Source: Luscinia megarhynchos
Lineage: Eukaryota; Chordata; Aves; Passeriformes; Turdidae
Assembly (NCBI GenBank): GCA_034336665.1
Contig: CM067570.1
Location: 13,437,502 to 13,501,501, forward strand
Direction of reading: 5' to 3'
Length of the DNA stretch: 64,000 bases
Shown: piece after piece, positions 50,518-63,275 of the stretch
Position numbering within the stretch: position 1 is the first letter of the stretch
Layout: each line of letters opens with the position of its first letter
Program-made: the position numbers and the translations under genes
The notes under the pieces: generated by a model
Database searches by the model: none
What the model was told of the DNA's origin: nothing
Seen by the model: the letters and a program-made list of their open reading frames with translations, nothing else

Positions 50518-51317
50518 ATGTTTTTAGTAATTTACCACAGGAAATGAATTCTAAAGACATGCTACTACCAGTCTACTCTTCTTTAGAATAGGAATGCAAA
50601 ATTATTGTCTACTTTTTTCTTTTGATCTGATGGTTCCATGAATTATATTTAATGCACTATATTTAAATGTTTCTGTGCTCATCCGTATTGTGTGTGTTTA
50701 CTAAAAAGAAAGAAAATTTGCATAAGCTTCTGTGCATAGACATAAGTCTGCAATCCTCCCAGTGCTCAGTATTTGTTCTTGGCTATGTCTCCCAGGTACA
50801 GTGCTCATTGTTTTCTCAACTCAATCTAGTCATTTACCAGCTTCAAATGGCCAATTCTCAAAGCATTTTTATTGTGATGGTCATTTTTGCCATATACTGA
50901 TAAAGATACGTGGCCTACCTGCACCCTGCACACAATCATAGGTGCTTTTATTTGTATTCCACCTACCCATCCAGCTACACAAATTTTCTATCAGCTTTTG
51001 CATCTATTGCAGGGCTTTTTTTCCCACCTCACACCATCTTTCTAATAACTTTGTATGCCAAGACAGCACTTAAGATAATGGTAGCAAATCATGCAAGGAT
51101 GCAAGATGAACAGACAGTTCTGCTACAGCCTTGTTGGAAATGGAAATGAAAAAAAATTGCATGGATGACATTATAGAGACTGTTTAATATAATAGTCACA
51201 CTTTGTCAGAGGGACTCAGTCTTTTAAATAGCTAATGCAAATCTGTGAAGTAAAAACATTCAACTGTTAAGTGACTTACTGAAGTCATCATATAAGGAGA
51301 TAGAATTGGGCTTGTAC

Positions 51318-51354
51318 AGAGATGTTAGACTGAAATTAGAGGTGTTAGACTGAA
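51318..51354. repeat. Tandem duplication of a 17-bp unit
   Basis: agagatgttagactgaa and agaggtgttagactgaa lie 3 nt apart and differ at one base. A small local duplication. Confidence 0.8.
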
Positions 51355-51598
51355 CAGAATATGAATTTATCCTAACTGTGGAATGTCTTTTGGCAAGTGA
51401 TTTCAGTCCAGGTAACACAGTAAATGTATTTCTATCATTGTTTTCCCAGTTCCACTTACTTAACTATTTTCACATGTTTATTAAAAATTCATGTTTGGCA
51501 GATGCTGAACCACAGATGCAGAAGGTTTAACATGTTAGATGCAACAGACAATGGGTACCCTAGTGAGTGAAAAGAGCAGTATATTCTCCAAATAATAA

Positions 51599-51660
51599 TT
51601 AAAAAAAATTTAAAATTAAAAGACAAACAAAACCAAACAAACAAATAAAACCAACCAAAA
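51599..51660. repeat. A-rich low-complexity tract
   Basis: Runs of A pass into AAAC/AACC/AAAT units over about 60 nt. It overlaps a minus-strand frame rich in Phe and Trp, which is an artefact of the tract. Confidence 0.75.
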
Positions 51661-53618
51661 ACACCTATCAAGAGATTTTTCCATCTTTCAGTTTAAATGA
51701 GAGACCTGAACCCTAACTCTTGAGGTGAATACTCCTGAGCACATGGGAAAGGGAAATCTGTGCTGGAAAGAGTATTTGCACTTGGCAAACTGATTTATCC
51801 CTGCCATGCAACAAAACCAGTGTCCAGGCACAGATCATGCCTGGGGTGACATCCTCTGCACACAATGCACAGGGCAGTGCATCCTGTCTGTATGCAAAAC
51901 AGTTTAAATTTCAGGTGTCCTGAGCTAACCCACTGATGCCCTTATGGCATATTCTAGGAGGTTCTGTCTGGAAAGTGCCTCACTTGACACTGTCAGTATT
52001 CACACATTGCAAAAGAACATGAGCTGTATGGTGGTAGGCACAGAGCAAAAAGAAAACACAAAGGTTTTACTTCTGTGTTCACACTCTTTCCTCAGTGCAG
52101 GCTCACCCTAATACATGCTTAAGCCCGTGTCTGAATTGAGATTTGCAGCTACAAAGAGTAGGTGTGAGATAAGCTAGGGGAGAATGGAAGCAGTCAAAGC
52201 ATGTTTACCACATCACACAGTAAAAGGAGAACAAGAAAATGTAACTAAGGATTCACAGGCAAAGCCTTATGTCCTGTGAAACAGCTCTTCTTACACATAA
52301 TTCAAAGTTTGATACAATCCCTTTGCACTCTCTGGGGGAAAAAAATCCTTATTGTCAGGGCCTGAAGCACTTTTTCTGGGAGACACAGCTGTCTCATTCC
52401 AATAGTTCACACAGCTGCCCCTGTGCTATCTGTGGGAATAATCCTGTGGAAGTGCTCTGTGTTCCACACCAGTAACTGCACAGCTCCCTTCAATCCCTCC
52501 TCTAGCTTTGAGTTTTGTTTCATTGAGGCAGTACCTCCCAAAATTATTAGAGCAGCACAAGAACACATAGAAGCTGTGAAACCCTGAAATCAAGGCAGGG
52601 GAAAGTAAGGAAGGAAACTGGGTGGGGTAAGGGGTGTGTGTGTGCATGGAAAGGGTAACAGAACTCATCGTAAATAAAAAGAAAATATTAAAAATGCAAC
52701 ACCCTAACTGTAATGCCACCTGTCTGCCTGAGGTGCCCACCTCTCTCAGGGCCACATCTTCAGTGAGCAGCTGTTTTCCCATCAAAAAAGGAGACCACGC
52801 TAAGAAAAACCATTCTCTACAGAAGCAGCATGAGTTGAAGGTTGCTTCCCACCCATGTGTATGATAGATCAAACACCCAGCTGTGTTACAAAGCCTTTTT
52901 GCAGTGAGCAAATATGTATGTGTTGACATGTGTGAAGAATAATGAATGAAGATTCATTTTCTGACTTCATTGATTTTCTATCTGAATATAAATATTTTAT
53001 GCTACCAGATGGACTCTACCAGTTGACCATAAGCTGAAAGCAGTTTGGGGGTCCCTTTGCTCTCTCAGGTGCCTTTTCTCTTGAATTTCTTTAAATAAGT
53101 AGAAAATCAAAGTACTCCAGAACACGCTAAAGCCTTAGCCATAATTATGTTAAAGATGGAAGATCTGCTTTTAGTGATCCCAAGATCTCTATTCCCAGCA
53201 TCTAAAGAGTATAATGGAATAAATTTGTTATCATCACTGAGTTAATTTAATATTTTTCCCTAAACAATATTAACAGGAAAATGAACTACATTTTCTGGAA
53301 ATCAGAATGAGCAGTTCCCCCTGTGAAAAACTTAGATAACAAGGACCAAGGCACATGCAAGGGGGACAGAGATGCCTCAGGCCCAAATTCTCTGTAAGAG
53401 TATTGTATGCACTGGGAGATGCTTCATAAAAAATTGAGTGTGAAGCATGAAACTTGCTCAGGGGATAATCATGGCTCAAAGGAAAATACCTGGAGAAGAT
53501 ACAAGCTGAGGTTAAAGAGACAGGCAAGGGCTGAAGTGTAAGGATCTTTGCTGTGGGGGACATACACTATCCTAGTATAAAAATGAGAGATGCCTTTACA
53601 TTTTGAACTAGAACTTAC

Positions 53619-53655
53619 CTGCACTTGACAGAGCCATTTTAAGGATTGTTTCATC
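53619..53655 (-). other. Possible 37-nt exon (splice-flanked), unproven
   Basis: On the minus strand a good acceptor (gtgtgtgttctcttag) precedes 37 nt ending in gtgcag, followed by gtaagt, a perfect donor. One frame is fully open and reads DETILKMALSSA. It would shift the frame if included alone. No partner exons were found, so chance is a real alternative. Confidence 0.13.
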
Positions 53656-54284
53656 CTAAGAGAACACACACCCATGAGGAAAAACCCTGGGAGGAGGTAA
53701 CAAAGCAGCTAGTAAGAACAGAAGGCTCTAAGAATCAGAGGTGATAAAGAAGTAGAAAATAGTTATTATTCATATAGTTCCCTGGATACCTGAAGTTGGG
53801 AAATTCATAATTTGAAAACCATTTTATTTATTGAAGTCTATCATAATTTCAAAAGCTGCTAGGCATGACAATAAGTATACTACATTGTTGAATGAAGAGA
53901 AAAATTTACAGTTTAGTAAGAGAGTTATTGAATTCCAACATTAATTACTCAACTGGTAAGACTAGGTTCAATAACTTATTAAAAGAATACAGGTATTGGG
54001 CTGTCCATGCAAGACAAACAGAGAGAAATATTACATAAAACAGGAGAGAAGTGACGTGTTTAATGCAACTTTACATTAGTAATCCTTTCAATAAATTGTC
54101 ACTAAAATTTTAGAAAAAAATTTACTTTGAAATAAATTGAAATGTGATAAAATGATACCACAAATACCACTATTTATTTTTTTTTAAGAAAAGAATATAC
54201 TGTGTGAGATTCCCCAGGAGTCTCATAGCCTGGTTTATGAAAAGCCTGGATGATGGAATGAAGAATAGAACTGCAGATAATGTC

Positions 54285-54530
54285 ATGCTGGAGACAGGTT
54301 AATCTGGATGTTAGGAAGTTATTCTTCACTGTGAGGGTGGTGAGGCACTGGAGCAGGTTGCCCAGAGAAGCTGTGGCTGCCCCATCCCTGCAAGTGTCCA
54401 AGACCAGGTTGGGTGGAGCTCTGAGCAGCCTGGTCTAGTGGAAAGTGCCCCTGCCCATGGCAGGAGGTTTGGAACAAGATGAGATTAAGGTCTCTTCCAA
54501 CCCAAGCCATTTTATCATTATATGGTTCAA
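54285..54530 (+). mobile_element. CR1 LINE 3'-end fragment
   Basis: About 245 nt of a CR1 3' part in plus orientation. Landmarks in order: tctggatgttaggaagttat, cactgtgagggtggtgaggc, ggagcaggttgcccagagaa, gaccaggttgggtggagctc, ctggtctagtggaaagtgcc, ctgcccatggcaggaggttt and aaggtctcttccaacccaag, ending near cattttatcattatatgg. It is 5'-truncated, as is usual for CR1. The terminal repeat is decayed. It has no coding capacity, and short frames on the minus strand across it are shadows. Confidence 0.95.
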
Positions 54531-57500
54531 AGGGTTATATGTCAAGAGCTGGAAATTGCTAGAGGCTTCTTCATGTCTCTGATAATACTGTGTTAACCTG
54601 GAGACTCAGTGTATGAGGGGATTTCCCCTTGTATTGTTTTGCTTGGAAAAATTATTTATTTTAATATGCATATTTCATTAAAGGGAAAAATATGTTTTGT
54701 TTTATTTTGTTTCCATAGAAGAACACGATTTAACTGTATTAGCAAAAATTCTGAATCTTGATTCCTGAATAAGCTGGGGCAATTATTGAAAATATTGTTA
54801 TATAATAAGAAGTACATTTATGCCAATAGAGAAATAAACTATCAGCATACTTCTCCCTACAATCATGTAATTTTTATCTTATTAAAAGATATATGATTGA
54901 CAGATTAAAAGAGAACTAACAATTTCTTTTTCACCAAAAAAAGAGAAAAAAATACAAGAAAAATTAATCTGAACCCATTGGCTAATATGAGGATGTCCAT
55001 TTAAAAAACAGTATTTTTATGAGTACAGTTTCTGTCTCCCTTTGTTTAACTTTATTTTAAAAAGAGCCTTCTGTGAGTTGCACTTAAGGATGATATTTTC
55101 TTTCAAATCAGTGAGGTTATGGGCAGCACATTTCATTGATTCCTTCTATTCCTTCTATTAGGTTTAGGTCTGATGAGTTGAAGAGGAAACTTTAACTTGC
55201 CTACATAGATTTTGGTTCTTTTCATTGCTCTGATGAACACAAAAGGTTTTTATCAGGCTATTTTCTTTTTATTTTTCTTTTTTACTTTTAACTTAGTACC
55301 ACAATTGAGACCTTTGAATAAGGGAACTGAGCACCCCTGGCTGTGACAGTTCTGAAGTCCTGGCTGCTGGATGCAGCCCTTGGCCATCTCCCAGCTGCAC
55401 ACATTGACAAAATTCTATGGATTCCTCTAGAAGGACACCCCAAAGTGGGCACAGATAGAACAAAGGCTACCCAAGCTGCAGTGCAGACATAGTCATGGTC
55501 CCCACATAAGTGCCCTGAGTCCCACTGAAGCATCCCCACATCACTCAGACAGGAAGGTGATGCCCATCCCTGGCACCCTGAAACACACCTGGGAACACCC
55601 ATCAGCATAAACACGCCAAAATATCCATGACCTTGTGAGGAAGCTCCTGTGGGCACAATCCCCTGTGTCTCTGCTCTTCATAAAGACCACAGGATCAGGT
55701 TTGAAAACTTTGTTTATGTTGCTCAGTGTGGTGTCCAAATGTTTGGCACTTGCCAGGAATGATCTCTACAAACAGCTCTTGAGCCTTCACATTGTGACTT
55801 TAGGAACTTTTTCTGTTATTTCTTTTCATTTTTCTTTGAAATGCAATTTACATCACAGACAGCAGTGGGAAGCTAAGAACTCACAGATCCCACAGAATAA
55901 TGTTAGTTTGCTTAGGAAAAGGATGGAGGAAAAATTGCCTAAAAACTAAATAAGCACTTTCAGATTAATAAATATTAATAGCAAAGCTTTCTGCTTATAT
56001 AGCAGCTTCCATCTGGAGGTCTTGCCTGGCTTCATAAATATTAACAATCCAGTTCTATCAAAATGTATCAGAATATTTCCACTTGGAATCTGTGAAATGA
56101 GTCCTGGTGTTAGGTTTTTATGGTGAGTATCATTTTTCACCACTTCTGATTTAGTAATCCTGTTCCCCATTGGATTTTGTCAGGCATTGGATCATGTTCC
56201 CTCATCAGGCCTCAGTAGGAAAATATATCTTTGATTTGGGAAATTAATTATCCCTCAAGTGATATTCTTCAAGAGGTGGTGGCTTCCTATGTGTCTGTTT
56301 TCCCTTCCTCTACAAACATGAGGTAAAGATGGTCAGAAAAACGCTATCAGGAAGAAGCATATCTGCCTCAGATGGAAGCACAGGCTACTGCTGAAAAAAG
56401 GATTCTAAGTCCTTCTTTTATTTCTTGAAGTCCCTAAATCTTTATTTCTCTGCTGCCAGTGGCTCCTGTGCTACAGAGGGGCTCTGATCAGTAGCAGCAT
56501 TAACATGAGTAGGGGCAGATATTCCTTAAAAAGAGCTCAGCATGCAAAAGTAGAAGGTGTGGCAACACCTTGAAAGGAATCATATTTGTCAAAATCGGGG
56601 TTTTGCTTCTGGAGGATTTTTCCCCTTGACTTTGCCCAGCAGCAGCTCTTCTGTGAAGAGTCAAAGCCCTGCAGTGTGAGCTGGCTGGATGTGCACCTCT
56701 GGGACAGCCACAAGATCCTGGATACTTCCAGAGGCAGAACATCTGCTTCCCAAAACACATCTGAGTTGTGAAGTCACCAAGAGCCCAGAGCTGCCACCTC
56801 ACACAGAAGACAAATTCAGTCATTCAAATAACATTTGTTTTCCCATTAAGGTAAATTTTGTTTCCTCGTGCACGTTACTTTCTTGTTTTATTCTCTTTTG
56901 CCTTTTTTCTTGCTTCCTCAAATATTAATTCATTGAATAATTTCTCTCAGTGTATGCACAGTGCCAAAAGGAAGACTAACAGAACTCTGTGGATCAGGAC
57001 TTTCTGCAGTCTGGCTCTCTGTTGATGAAGGGTTTGCTTTGTTTTTGTTTCATGGACGCAATTACTACTCTAGAGTGTGACACGCTGCTGGACACTTTCC
57101 TGTTTTTGCAGTTTCCAGTGGAAAGTATCTGGGTTTAAAATATTTTTTTAAGACTTTTGAGGGTTTTGCTACTAATTTTAAACAATTTGGTCCTTTCATG
57201 CTTGATTTACTTTATAGCAAAACAAATATTTGAGACTGGATGTCAGCAGGGAAGACTGTGAGACTGTTTTCGCTTTTCCACTTCCTTCATCCCTAAATGA
57301 ACAAACACATGGTCAAGTAACGAGTTCACAGGATGACTTGGCTGTTATTTTGGAAAAGAGGGCAATAATGAACAAAGTAGCATATTGGTTAAAAAGATCA
57401 AACAAATTATGACAGGAATTTAAGAGTCAATACTGATTTTAAAAAATGTTTAAATAAATGTTCTGAAGTAGTCTGATTCATCATGCTTTTAAAGCAGAAA

Positions 57501-58245
57501 AACTCATAGAAATTTAATAAAAATGTTTTTTAAAAATCGCTTCTGCACCACAAAAGCCAGAATGTTGGTACTGTCTGATAGGTATCCAAGTTTGGAAAGT
57601 GGATCAGAAGCCAATATCCTTGCTAGTAGGGAGGGAGTGTGACAATCATCTCAGCTGCCTTTTACTCAGTGCTTTGTGTTATTGTTTTGTCCTGAATAAA
57701 TGGTTCCACAAGTGAGCTGGTGAAGTAAATTGCCTTTAATAGACACAAAAAAATGAACTGAGAACAAAAGGTCCTTCACAGTTTAAAGGAGAAATATTAG
57801 GTTCTGGTTTTTCATTCTTGTATCTGAAAGTCCTGAATATCTTGTAGAAAAACACACATACAATATAAATGCTGCAGCAGCTTTGTTTGCTCAGAGAATT
57901 TGCAGATTGACTCAGTATAAAGTGAATCCATTTTCAGCTAATACTCCAGCTGAGCCCAGGGGGTGAAATTATGTGATAACTTTGTAAAGTGCCTTCCCTG
58001 GATGAGGCTTGCCTTCAAAATCTAAGCATTTTGCTATCATGTATCAGAAATCATTCTTATATTTTATGAAGTGGTAGCTAAAACCAAGCCACCTGTGGCT
58101 CCCAGAACAGTGACCTGAAGCACAGAATGTTCCAAGGGGGGTTAAAGGATTTGTGCTTGTTTAGTGAAGCAAAAATGAGGTAAGACTCTTGCTGGCAGTG
58201 GCTGCTGTCTGCTCTTACGATGCCTGTGCTGTGTTTTTTGAACAG

Positions 58246-58286
58246 GGAGCAGCATCACATACTGGGACCAGGGGCCAATTGCTCAG
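58246..58286 (+). other. Possible 41-nt exon (splice-flanked), unproven
   Basis: The acceptor gtgttttttgaacag precedes 41 nt ending in gctcag, followed by the strong donor gtaagt. All three frames are open; one reads SSITYWDQGPIAQ. It would need a partner exon to restore phase. The surrounding DNA shows no other exon. No family was recognised. Confidence 0.17.
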
Positions 58287-58706
58287 GTAAGTGTCAGAGA
58301 TCCAGAGTCACAGACACCACAGCTCAGCCAGCCTGACCTCTGCTCCTTCTGCTGGCTGAACTGCCAGCTTTAATCCACCCACCAAGCAGGCAGAGCCAGG
58401 AGTCGTGGCACAGGCACTGGCCAGCAGCTGCCAGGCTCTAGCAGCGCTTGGTTCCTCCTGACCCGACTCATTTCCTAGATGAGAAAGAACTTGCACTTCA
58501 CTGACTCTTCTCTGGGCAAGCCAGTCCTGCCCTTGCAAGCCTGCCCAGAAATTTAAAAGGCTTTAAAAATAACATACTTCTTTTAACTGCTCAGGATTTG
58601 ACCTCTGACAGTAACAAGAGAGGCAACCTTACATGAAAGTAAACAGCCTGAACCTTATGAAGAGGGAATTCAGTGTTAAAATTTCACTGTCAAGTTTCAT
58701 ACCACC

Positions 58707-58760
58707 AACAAAACAAAACAAAACAAAAACCCAAAAACAAATAAACAAACACACAAACAA
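58707..58760. repeat. (AAAAC)n / A-rich tract
   Basis: Several AAAAC units pass into AAATAAAC and ACAC-type units. A low-complexity pentanucleotide-like tract. Confidence 0.85.
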
Positions 58761-60656
58761 GTTTATATACTTCCCTCTGCTCTCAGAGGAATATTCTCCT
58801 CATCCTACCCAGGTGTCCTGATCATTTGGTAGGGTTTCCTTTTCAAGAATCACTTTTTTTCCTTTTCTTTCTTTCTCCTTTTTCTTAATTTTATATTTCA
58901 GAAGAAAGCAAAGCAAACACAAATCAGCTGAACGTCATTCAGACTCCAGGACCTCCCATTTAGCCCCTCAGTGGGACATTTATATAAAACATTCCTCCCT
59001 GGACTTCCTTTTTCTGCATCTTTGAAGGTTGGTTTAGCCCCAATAAACACTTTGTGTCCCAAAGCAGGGATTTGCAGCTCTTTGGTGAAGCAGCAGTAAC
59101 ATCTGCACTCGGGGTATCCTTTCCCTCCCAATCAGGGCTATAAGAGCAGAGTGCTGTGCCACTCAGTAGCTGTGACAGAAAATTCTCCCAAGCAAGGCAA
59201 AGAGAAAAAGGAAGGTGTCAGAAGCAGGTTTTTGTTGGAATGTATTTTCCTTCCTGTAACACAACTCCTAGAGACCAGGGCTTGTGGTGTTCAATGTTTC
59301 ACATCCTCCTCCTCCTCTGTAGTGTTTCTGCAGGGCTGACTCAGCTCTGTGGACATAAGAACTGAAATGTCCCCTCACAAGACTTGGTGGTGAGTCACCC
59401 ACCTACTCAGATGTGCATCCCAGGCTGCCTGAAGGTCTGTCATGTAATACAGAGACAAGTTTATTGTCTGTTTCTGGCCCTAGGGCTGTGAAGGGTGTCC
59501 ATCCTATGCCTCGACACAGTGACAGAGGGATGTGCTTCTCCCAGGGCACCTCTGACTCAGGAGTCAGTCTTTGTGACAGAAGCTGAGGGCTGGAGCAATC
59601 TCTTTTCCTGGGTGGTGACCAGAGCTCTTGTCCTTAGTGCTGCTTACAGATAGTGTCTTATCTTTAATCCATAAAGGAGACTGTTTGAGCTGCATCTGGG
59701 AGTTGTGTAGATGAATAGATGTTTATCTGAGTCTTCCTCTTTCAGGATGCCTTAGCTCAAAGATAGGGGAAGGATGCTAAACCTTTTGTTTGCTTTCTAA
59801 TGTGGAAAAAAATAGACTGTGAGGGAGTTGAGAGACTTTAAACAAGAAGTAAGGAGGGTTGAGTAAATGCAAGGAGTTCTTACATTTTTCTTGGAAGTAA
59901 GAAATCAGGAACTGAAAAGTGGAGCAGGGTGAAAAGAGTAGACAGATATGATGGGCAATGGAGAGAAGTAATGAACAAGACCAAAGATGGACATAAAAAA
60001 AAAAAATTAATAGTTTTACAAAATGGAAACACTCTTCTACATTCTTCAAGCCATTATCTCTTTCTGAAGGGAAATATTTAAACAGGAAACGAAAAAGCAA
60101 AGATACTGTGAGATCTCCCTTAGGCTGTCTCCAGCAGATGACTGTATGGGGCTCCCTCAGTAGGGGGCTCCTGTCCATATGGACAGGGATCTGTCTGTGC
60201 AGGATGCCCAGGGCATCCCTAGGAAGGGAGGATGACTGCCCATCTTCTCACCTGGGGTTTTGACCCTCCTGGGGCCCCAGAGCTGCATAGGGAAGAAACT
60301 GGATGGCAAATGGTAAGGACATTTTTGGCTGTCTGTCTTGCAGGTTATCCAGGCACTGCTCTATCCTTCCTCTTGCTCTTCCTGGAAACCAGCAGCAAAG
60401 CAGTGGCTGCCAAATTCTCCTTCCTGCCCCAGTGACTGCAAAGCTCCTTTCAGTGGAATCTAAGAGGAAAGGAAGAAGCCAGTGCAAGTGTTAGGGATCC
60501 CAGGACATCATCCTGACCCCTTCCTTTCCTTTCCCATGGAAATCATTCCAGCTGCTGTTTTTGTGTTTTAGCTTCAGGGTCTTTGTGTTTGGGCCTCACC
60601 ATGATAAAAATTAGGTCTTCAAGTACAGAGAGAAGGGGAAGAATACTAGCAATACT

Positions 60657-60720
60657 TACAACAACAACAACAACAAAAATGATAACAACAACAACAATAA
60701 TAATAATTAATAATAATAAT
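60657..60720. repeat. Compound (AAC)n-(AAT)n microsatellite
   Basis: Six or more AAC units, a short AAAATGAT interruption, four or more AAC units, then about seven AAT units with one TTAA interruption. This is the longest microsatellite of the window and likely length-variable between individuals. Confidence 0.92.
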
Positions 60721-61834
60721 TTGGAATAAGTTGTATAGCAGGATTATTCAGAGATAAAACATCTGGCGATGGAATAAAGGGTGGGGAAATATTCTGGTGT
60801 GCTTTTAAATACCAAGGCCTAAGTTAATCAGAGTTTTTCCCAGGGTAAAAAAATTTCTACTTCAGTTGCATTGTGTTTCCTTCTCAATGCAAATAAAAAA
60901 CCCAAGAGCTCCTGCTGACATCAAGAGATTTTTCAAAACAGATGCTAATATGGTGTTCCTCACCTCCCAGAGACAGGCTTTAATTCTGAGCACAGTTTGT
61001 GAGGTGTTCCCAGTTTCACTCCCTCAAAACTCCAGAAGAAACTAATCCAAGCTACAGTCTGGAAAGACAAACGCCCACTTTAAATTAAGGCTTTAAAATA
61101 CTCTCTATGAGTACTCAAAAAAACCCAGAAGATTTGTGTTATTGTCATTTTATGACTTGAAACGTAGCTGGAGAATCTAATCTAATATGCCACCCTGCCT
61201 TGTAATGCCATTAAACCAAATTAATTAACCAAGGGGAATTAATTAATTTCTTTTGGCACTACCAAGCTTGAGAATAAATGTTTGGATTTGTTTTTAAACC
61301 TCCAAATGGGCAGCTGAGAGAAATAATTTCTTTTAAAGAAACATGCAGTTGAAAAAATATGCATGCTTTAAATAATGTTTTTTCTGTATTAATCCAAGAC
61401 TAATTCAGTTTCCTCCTCATGTTGTAATTTTTCCTATTATTATCTTTCCCCCTCTCTACCATTCCAGATGTTGGGGTAGAACGTAAACATTATTTTATTG
61501 CCTTGGCCCAAAGTAAGCCAAGACAAAAAAATGTTTAGAACAGAACCTAGATATGGAAGCAGTGAATGAAGGAGCCCTTTTCCTCTCCATTAACACTGAC
61601 TGATATAAGACCACCTTTACAGCATTTTGCTTCTGTTACTTCTTGTCTTGGCTCTGAAAGCATGAAAAATAGCATCCTTCTACATATTTGTATATTTGTG
61701 ATCATTTCTGCACTCAGGCGTCTTTTCTTTCAGCCATGGGCCTAAAACACCAAATTTTTCTACCAACATCTTATTACAGGTCATGTTTATTAGACTAATG
61801 ATCACTCACTCAATCTCCCCCGAAGTTCTCAGTT

Positions 61835-61893
61835 GCTTCACATCGTTTCTATACTGCAGTGTAGAAAGCTCTGCACTGCAGTTCATGTGAAGC
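61835..61893. repeat. Two-part imperfect hairpin (18 bp stem)
   Basis: The outer arms gcttcacat and atgtgaagc are exact reverse complements, as are the inner arms actgcagtg and cactgcagt. The left side carries a 9-nt bulge, the right a 2-nt bulge, and the loop is 12 nt. The 59-nt fold is long for chance and resembles a short stem-loop RNA or the footprint of a MITE-like element. The large asymmetric bulge argues against a standard microRNA precursor. No TA duplication or family match was recognised. Confidence 0.5.
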
Positions 61894-62931
61894 CTTGTCA
61901 ATGCTCAGATAACTTTCTGTATTTTATGGGTGATGCTTTTGCTTATATGTTTGCCTCTCCCATGACATCATGAATACTACATGATTTGTTCAATTGTAGC
62001 TCTTCCCCTGTTTGAAGAACCATTACTTACTCCTCACCTTGTCTTTATGCTCTTAATTTTTCCTTTTTCATTCTGGCAAATCACTCTTTTTCTTTTTATG
62101 TTATGCCATTAGAGATATGTCACCAACATACCAGAATTAATTCAAATTCTTATCTTCTTCTCTGATATCTTTCAAAGTTCCTTTACAGTTTTAGTAAACA
62201 CAGATTTTAATGCACTAGGAAGGTTATTCTTGAAAATGTTAAAATGTTTGGGTGAAATGCCTGCAGAATTATAGGTAAAATATTATTTCTGAAGGTGGAA
62301 TCACTGAATCACTACTTTTTCTCTCAGTTGATATCCACTGGATATGTTTCACCATATAAGCCTCCTTCTCTCCCTTCATTTTCTTTTGCTGTCTCACAAA
62401 GTGCCTGTGCATCCCCTTCTCTCTCTCATGTCTTTTTTCACAACTAAGGGCAGAGGACAGGAACAGGAAAATGCCCTGTGAGGTCTGAGTGTTCAGTGTT
62501 TCTCACTGCCTGCCTGCAAGTCTGATGGACCCCATTTCTCCTGCTTCTTTGCTTTGCTGCTAAGCTGATTCAAAGTACACAAAGCAGCATCTCATTTTTT
62601 CCTGGGGCCTGGAAAAATGCATTTTCTTATTAAAGAACATAAATAGTTTCCTAGTATTGTCCCACCAATGATGACCCCAGTCATTTCCTTCTTCCTGGAT
62701 GTACAAAATAATTTGTCCAGCCATGCCAGACTCCCCTTGTCTCGTTATTCAGAGATTATGGGGACATGCTACTTGAGGGGGGAAACAAACCAAAAATCTA
62801 GTCCAGATATATCAGTAAAATTGAGCAGAATAAAGAACTGAAGTCTAGGCTATTCGAAGGCACCTCGTGCAGTAAAATCCCTTTTTTATTGTTGTGTGCC
62901 ATTCACTGTGGTTATATTGTGACTAATATAT

Positions 62932-62952
62932 TAATATATATATATATATATA
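62932..62952. repeat. (TA)n microsatellite
   Basis: About ten TA units with one TTAA interruption at the left end. Confidence 0.85.
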
Positions 62953-63275
62953 CTTGTGAATCCTAGCTAACATTTCCAGACCACATTTAGACCACCTACT
63001 GCAGCACCTAATTCAGATTCAGTCTACATCATTACATCTATTGCCAAAAAATAACAAGGAATATAAACACAGATGATAAGAGTCTCATCACAGATGAGAT
63101 GTACATTATCTAACTTGCAAAGTCTTCAGGGTTAACATTCATATCTGAGGTTTTCTAGACTCCCCTTAGAGTCAGTACAGAAATAGAAATTCTCTGTGGT
63201 GTTTTGTCCCAGCCTAAATTACATGCTTCAAAAGGACTGGATGAGTCATGGCTTGCAAACACCTCTTGCTTTCCC

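Larger units (their letters stand above)
50518..54284. other. Noncoding sequence with longest chance ORF
   Basis: No gene is supported. It contains a 17-bp near-perfect tandem duplication (51,318-51,354), an A-rich tract (51,599-51,660), the longest ATG-initiated open frame of the window (minus, 52,929-52,426, 167 codons, no domain recognised) and a short TG tract near 52,633. A splice-flanked open segment lies at 53,619-53,655 on the minus strand. Confidence 0.55.
54531..63275. other. Noncoding sequence with GC-richer patches
   Basis: No gene is supported. GC-richer patches at 55.3-55.7, 56.6-56.8, 58.3-58.5 and 59.4-60.5 kb carry overlapping open frames on both strands (up to 133 codons) without recognisable motifs. 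It also holds a splice-flanked 41-nt segment (58,246), an A-rich tract (58,707), an AAC/AAT microsatellite (60,657), the hairpin at 61,835-61,893 and a TA repeat (62,932). No interspersed repeat was recognised inside. Confidence 0.55.

Noticed and set aside
52426..52929. Longest ATG-initiated open frame of the window (minus, 167 codons)
   Set aside because: No domain or motif recognised, a shorter frame is open antisense within it, and it contains a run encoded by a TG-rich tract. One frame of this length is plausible by chance in 128 kb of six-frame space with GC-richer patches.
55288..55738. 122-codon minus-strand frame and overlapping frames
   Set aside because: It lies in a GC-richer patch where stops are depleted, adjacent frames are also open, and no family was recognised.
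56500..56823. 107-codon minus-strand frame with overlapping frames on both strands
   Set aside because: Overlapping frames in a GC-richer patch with no conserved motif.
59777..60178. 133-codon minus-strand frame
   Set aside because: The translation is dominated by Phe, Leu and Ser from purine-rich plus-strand sequence, with a poly-Phe run from an A tract. It looks like composition, not a gene.
60281..60312. Possible 32-nt exon before gtaagg
   Set aside because: The acceptor tract is poor (purines in the pyrimidine tract), so the pair is weaker than the other candidates.
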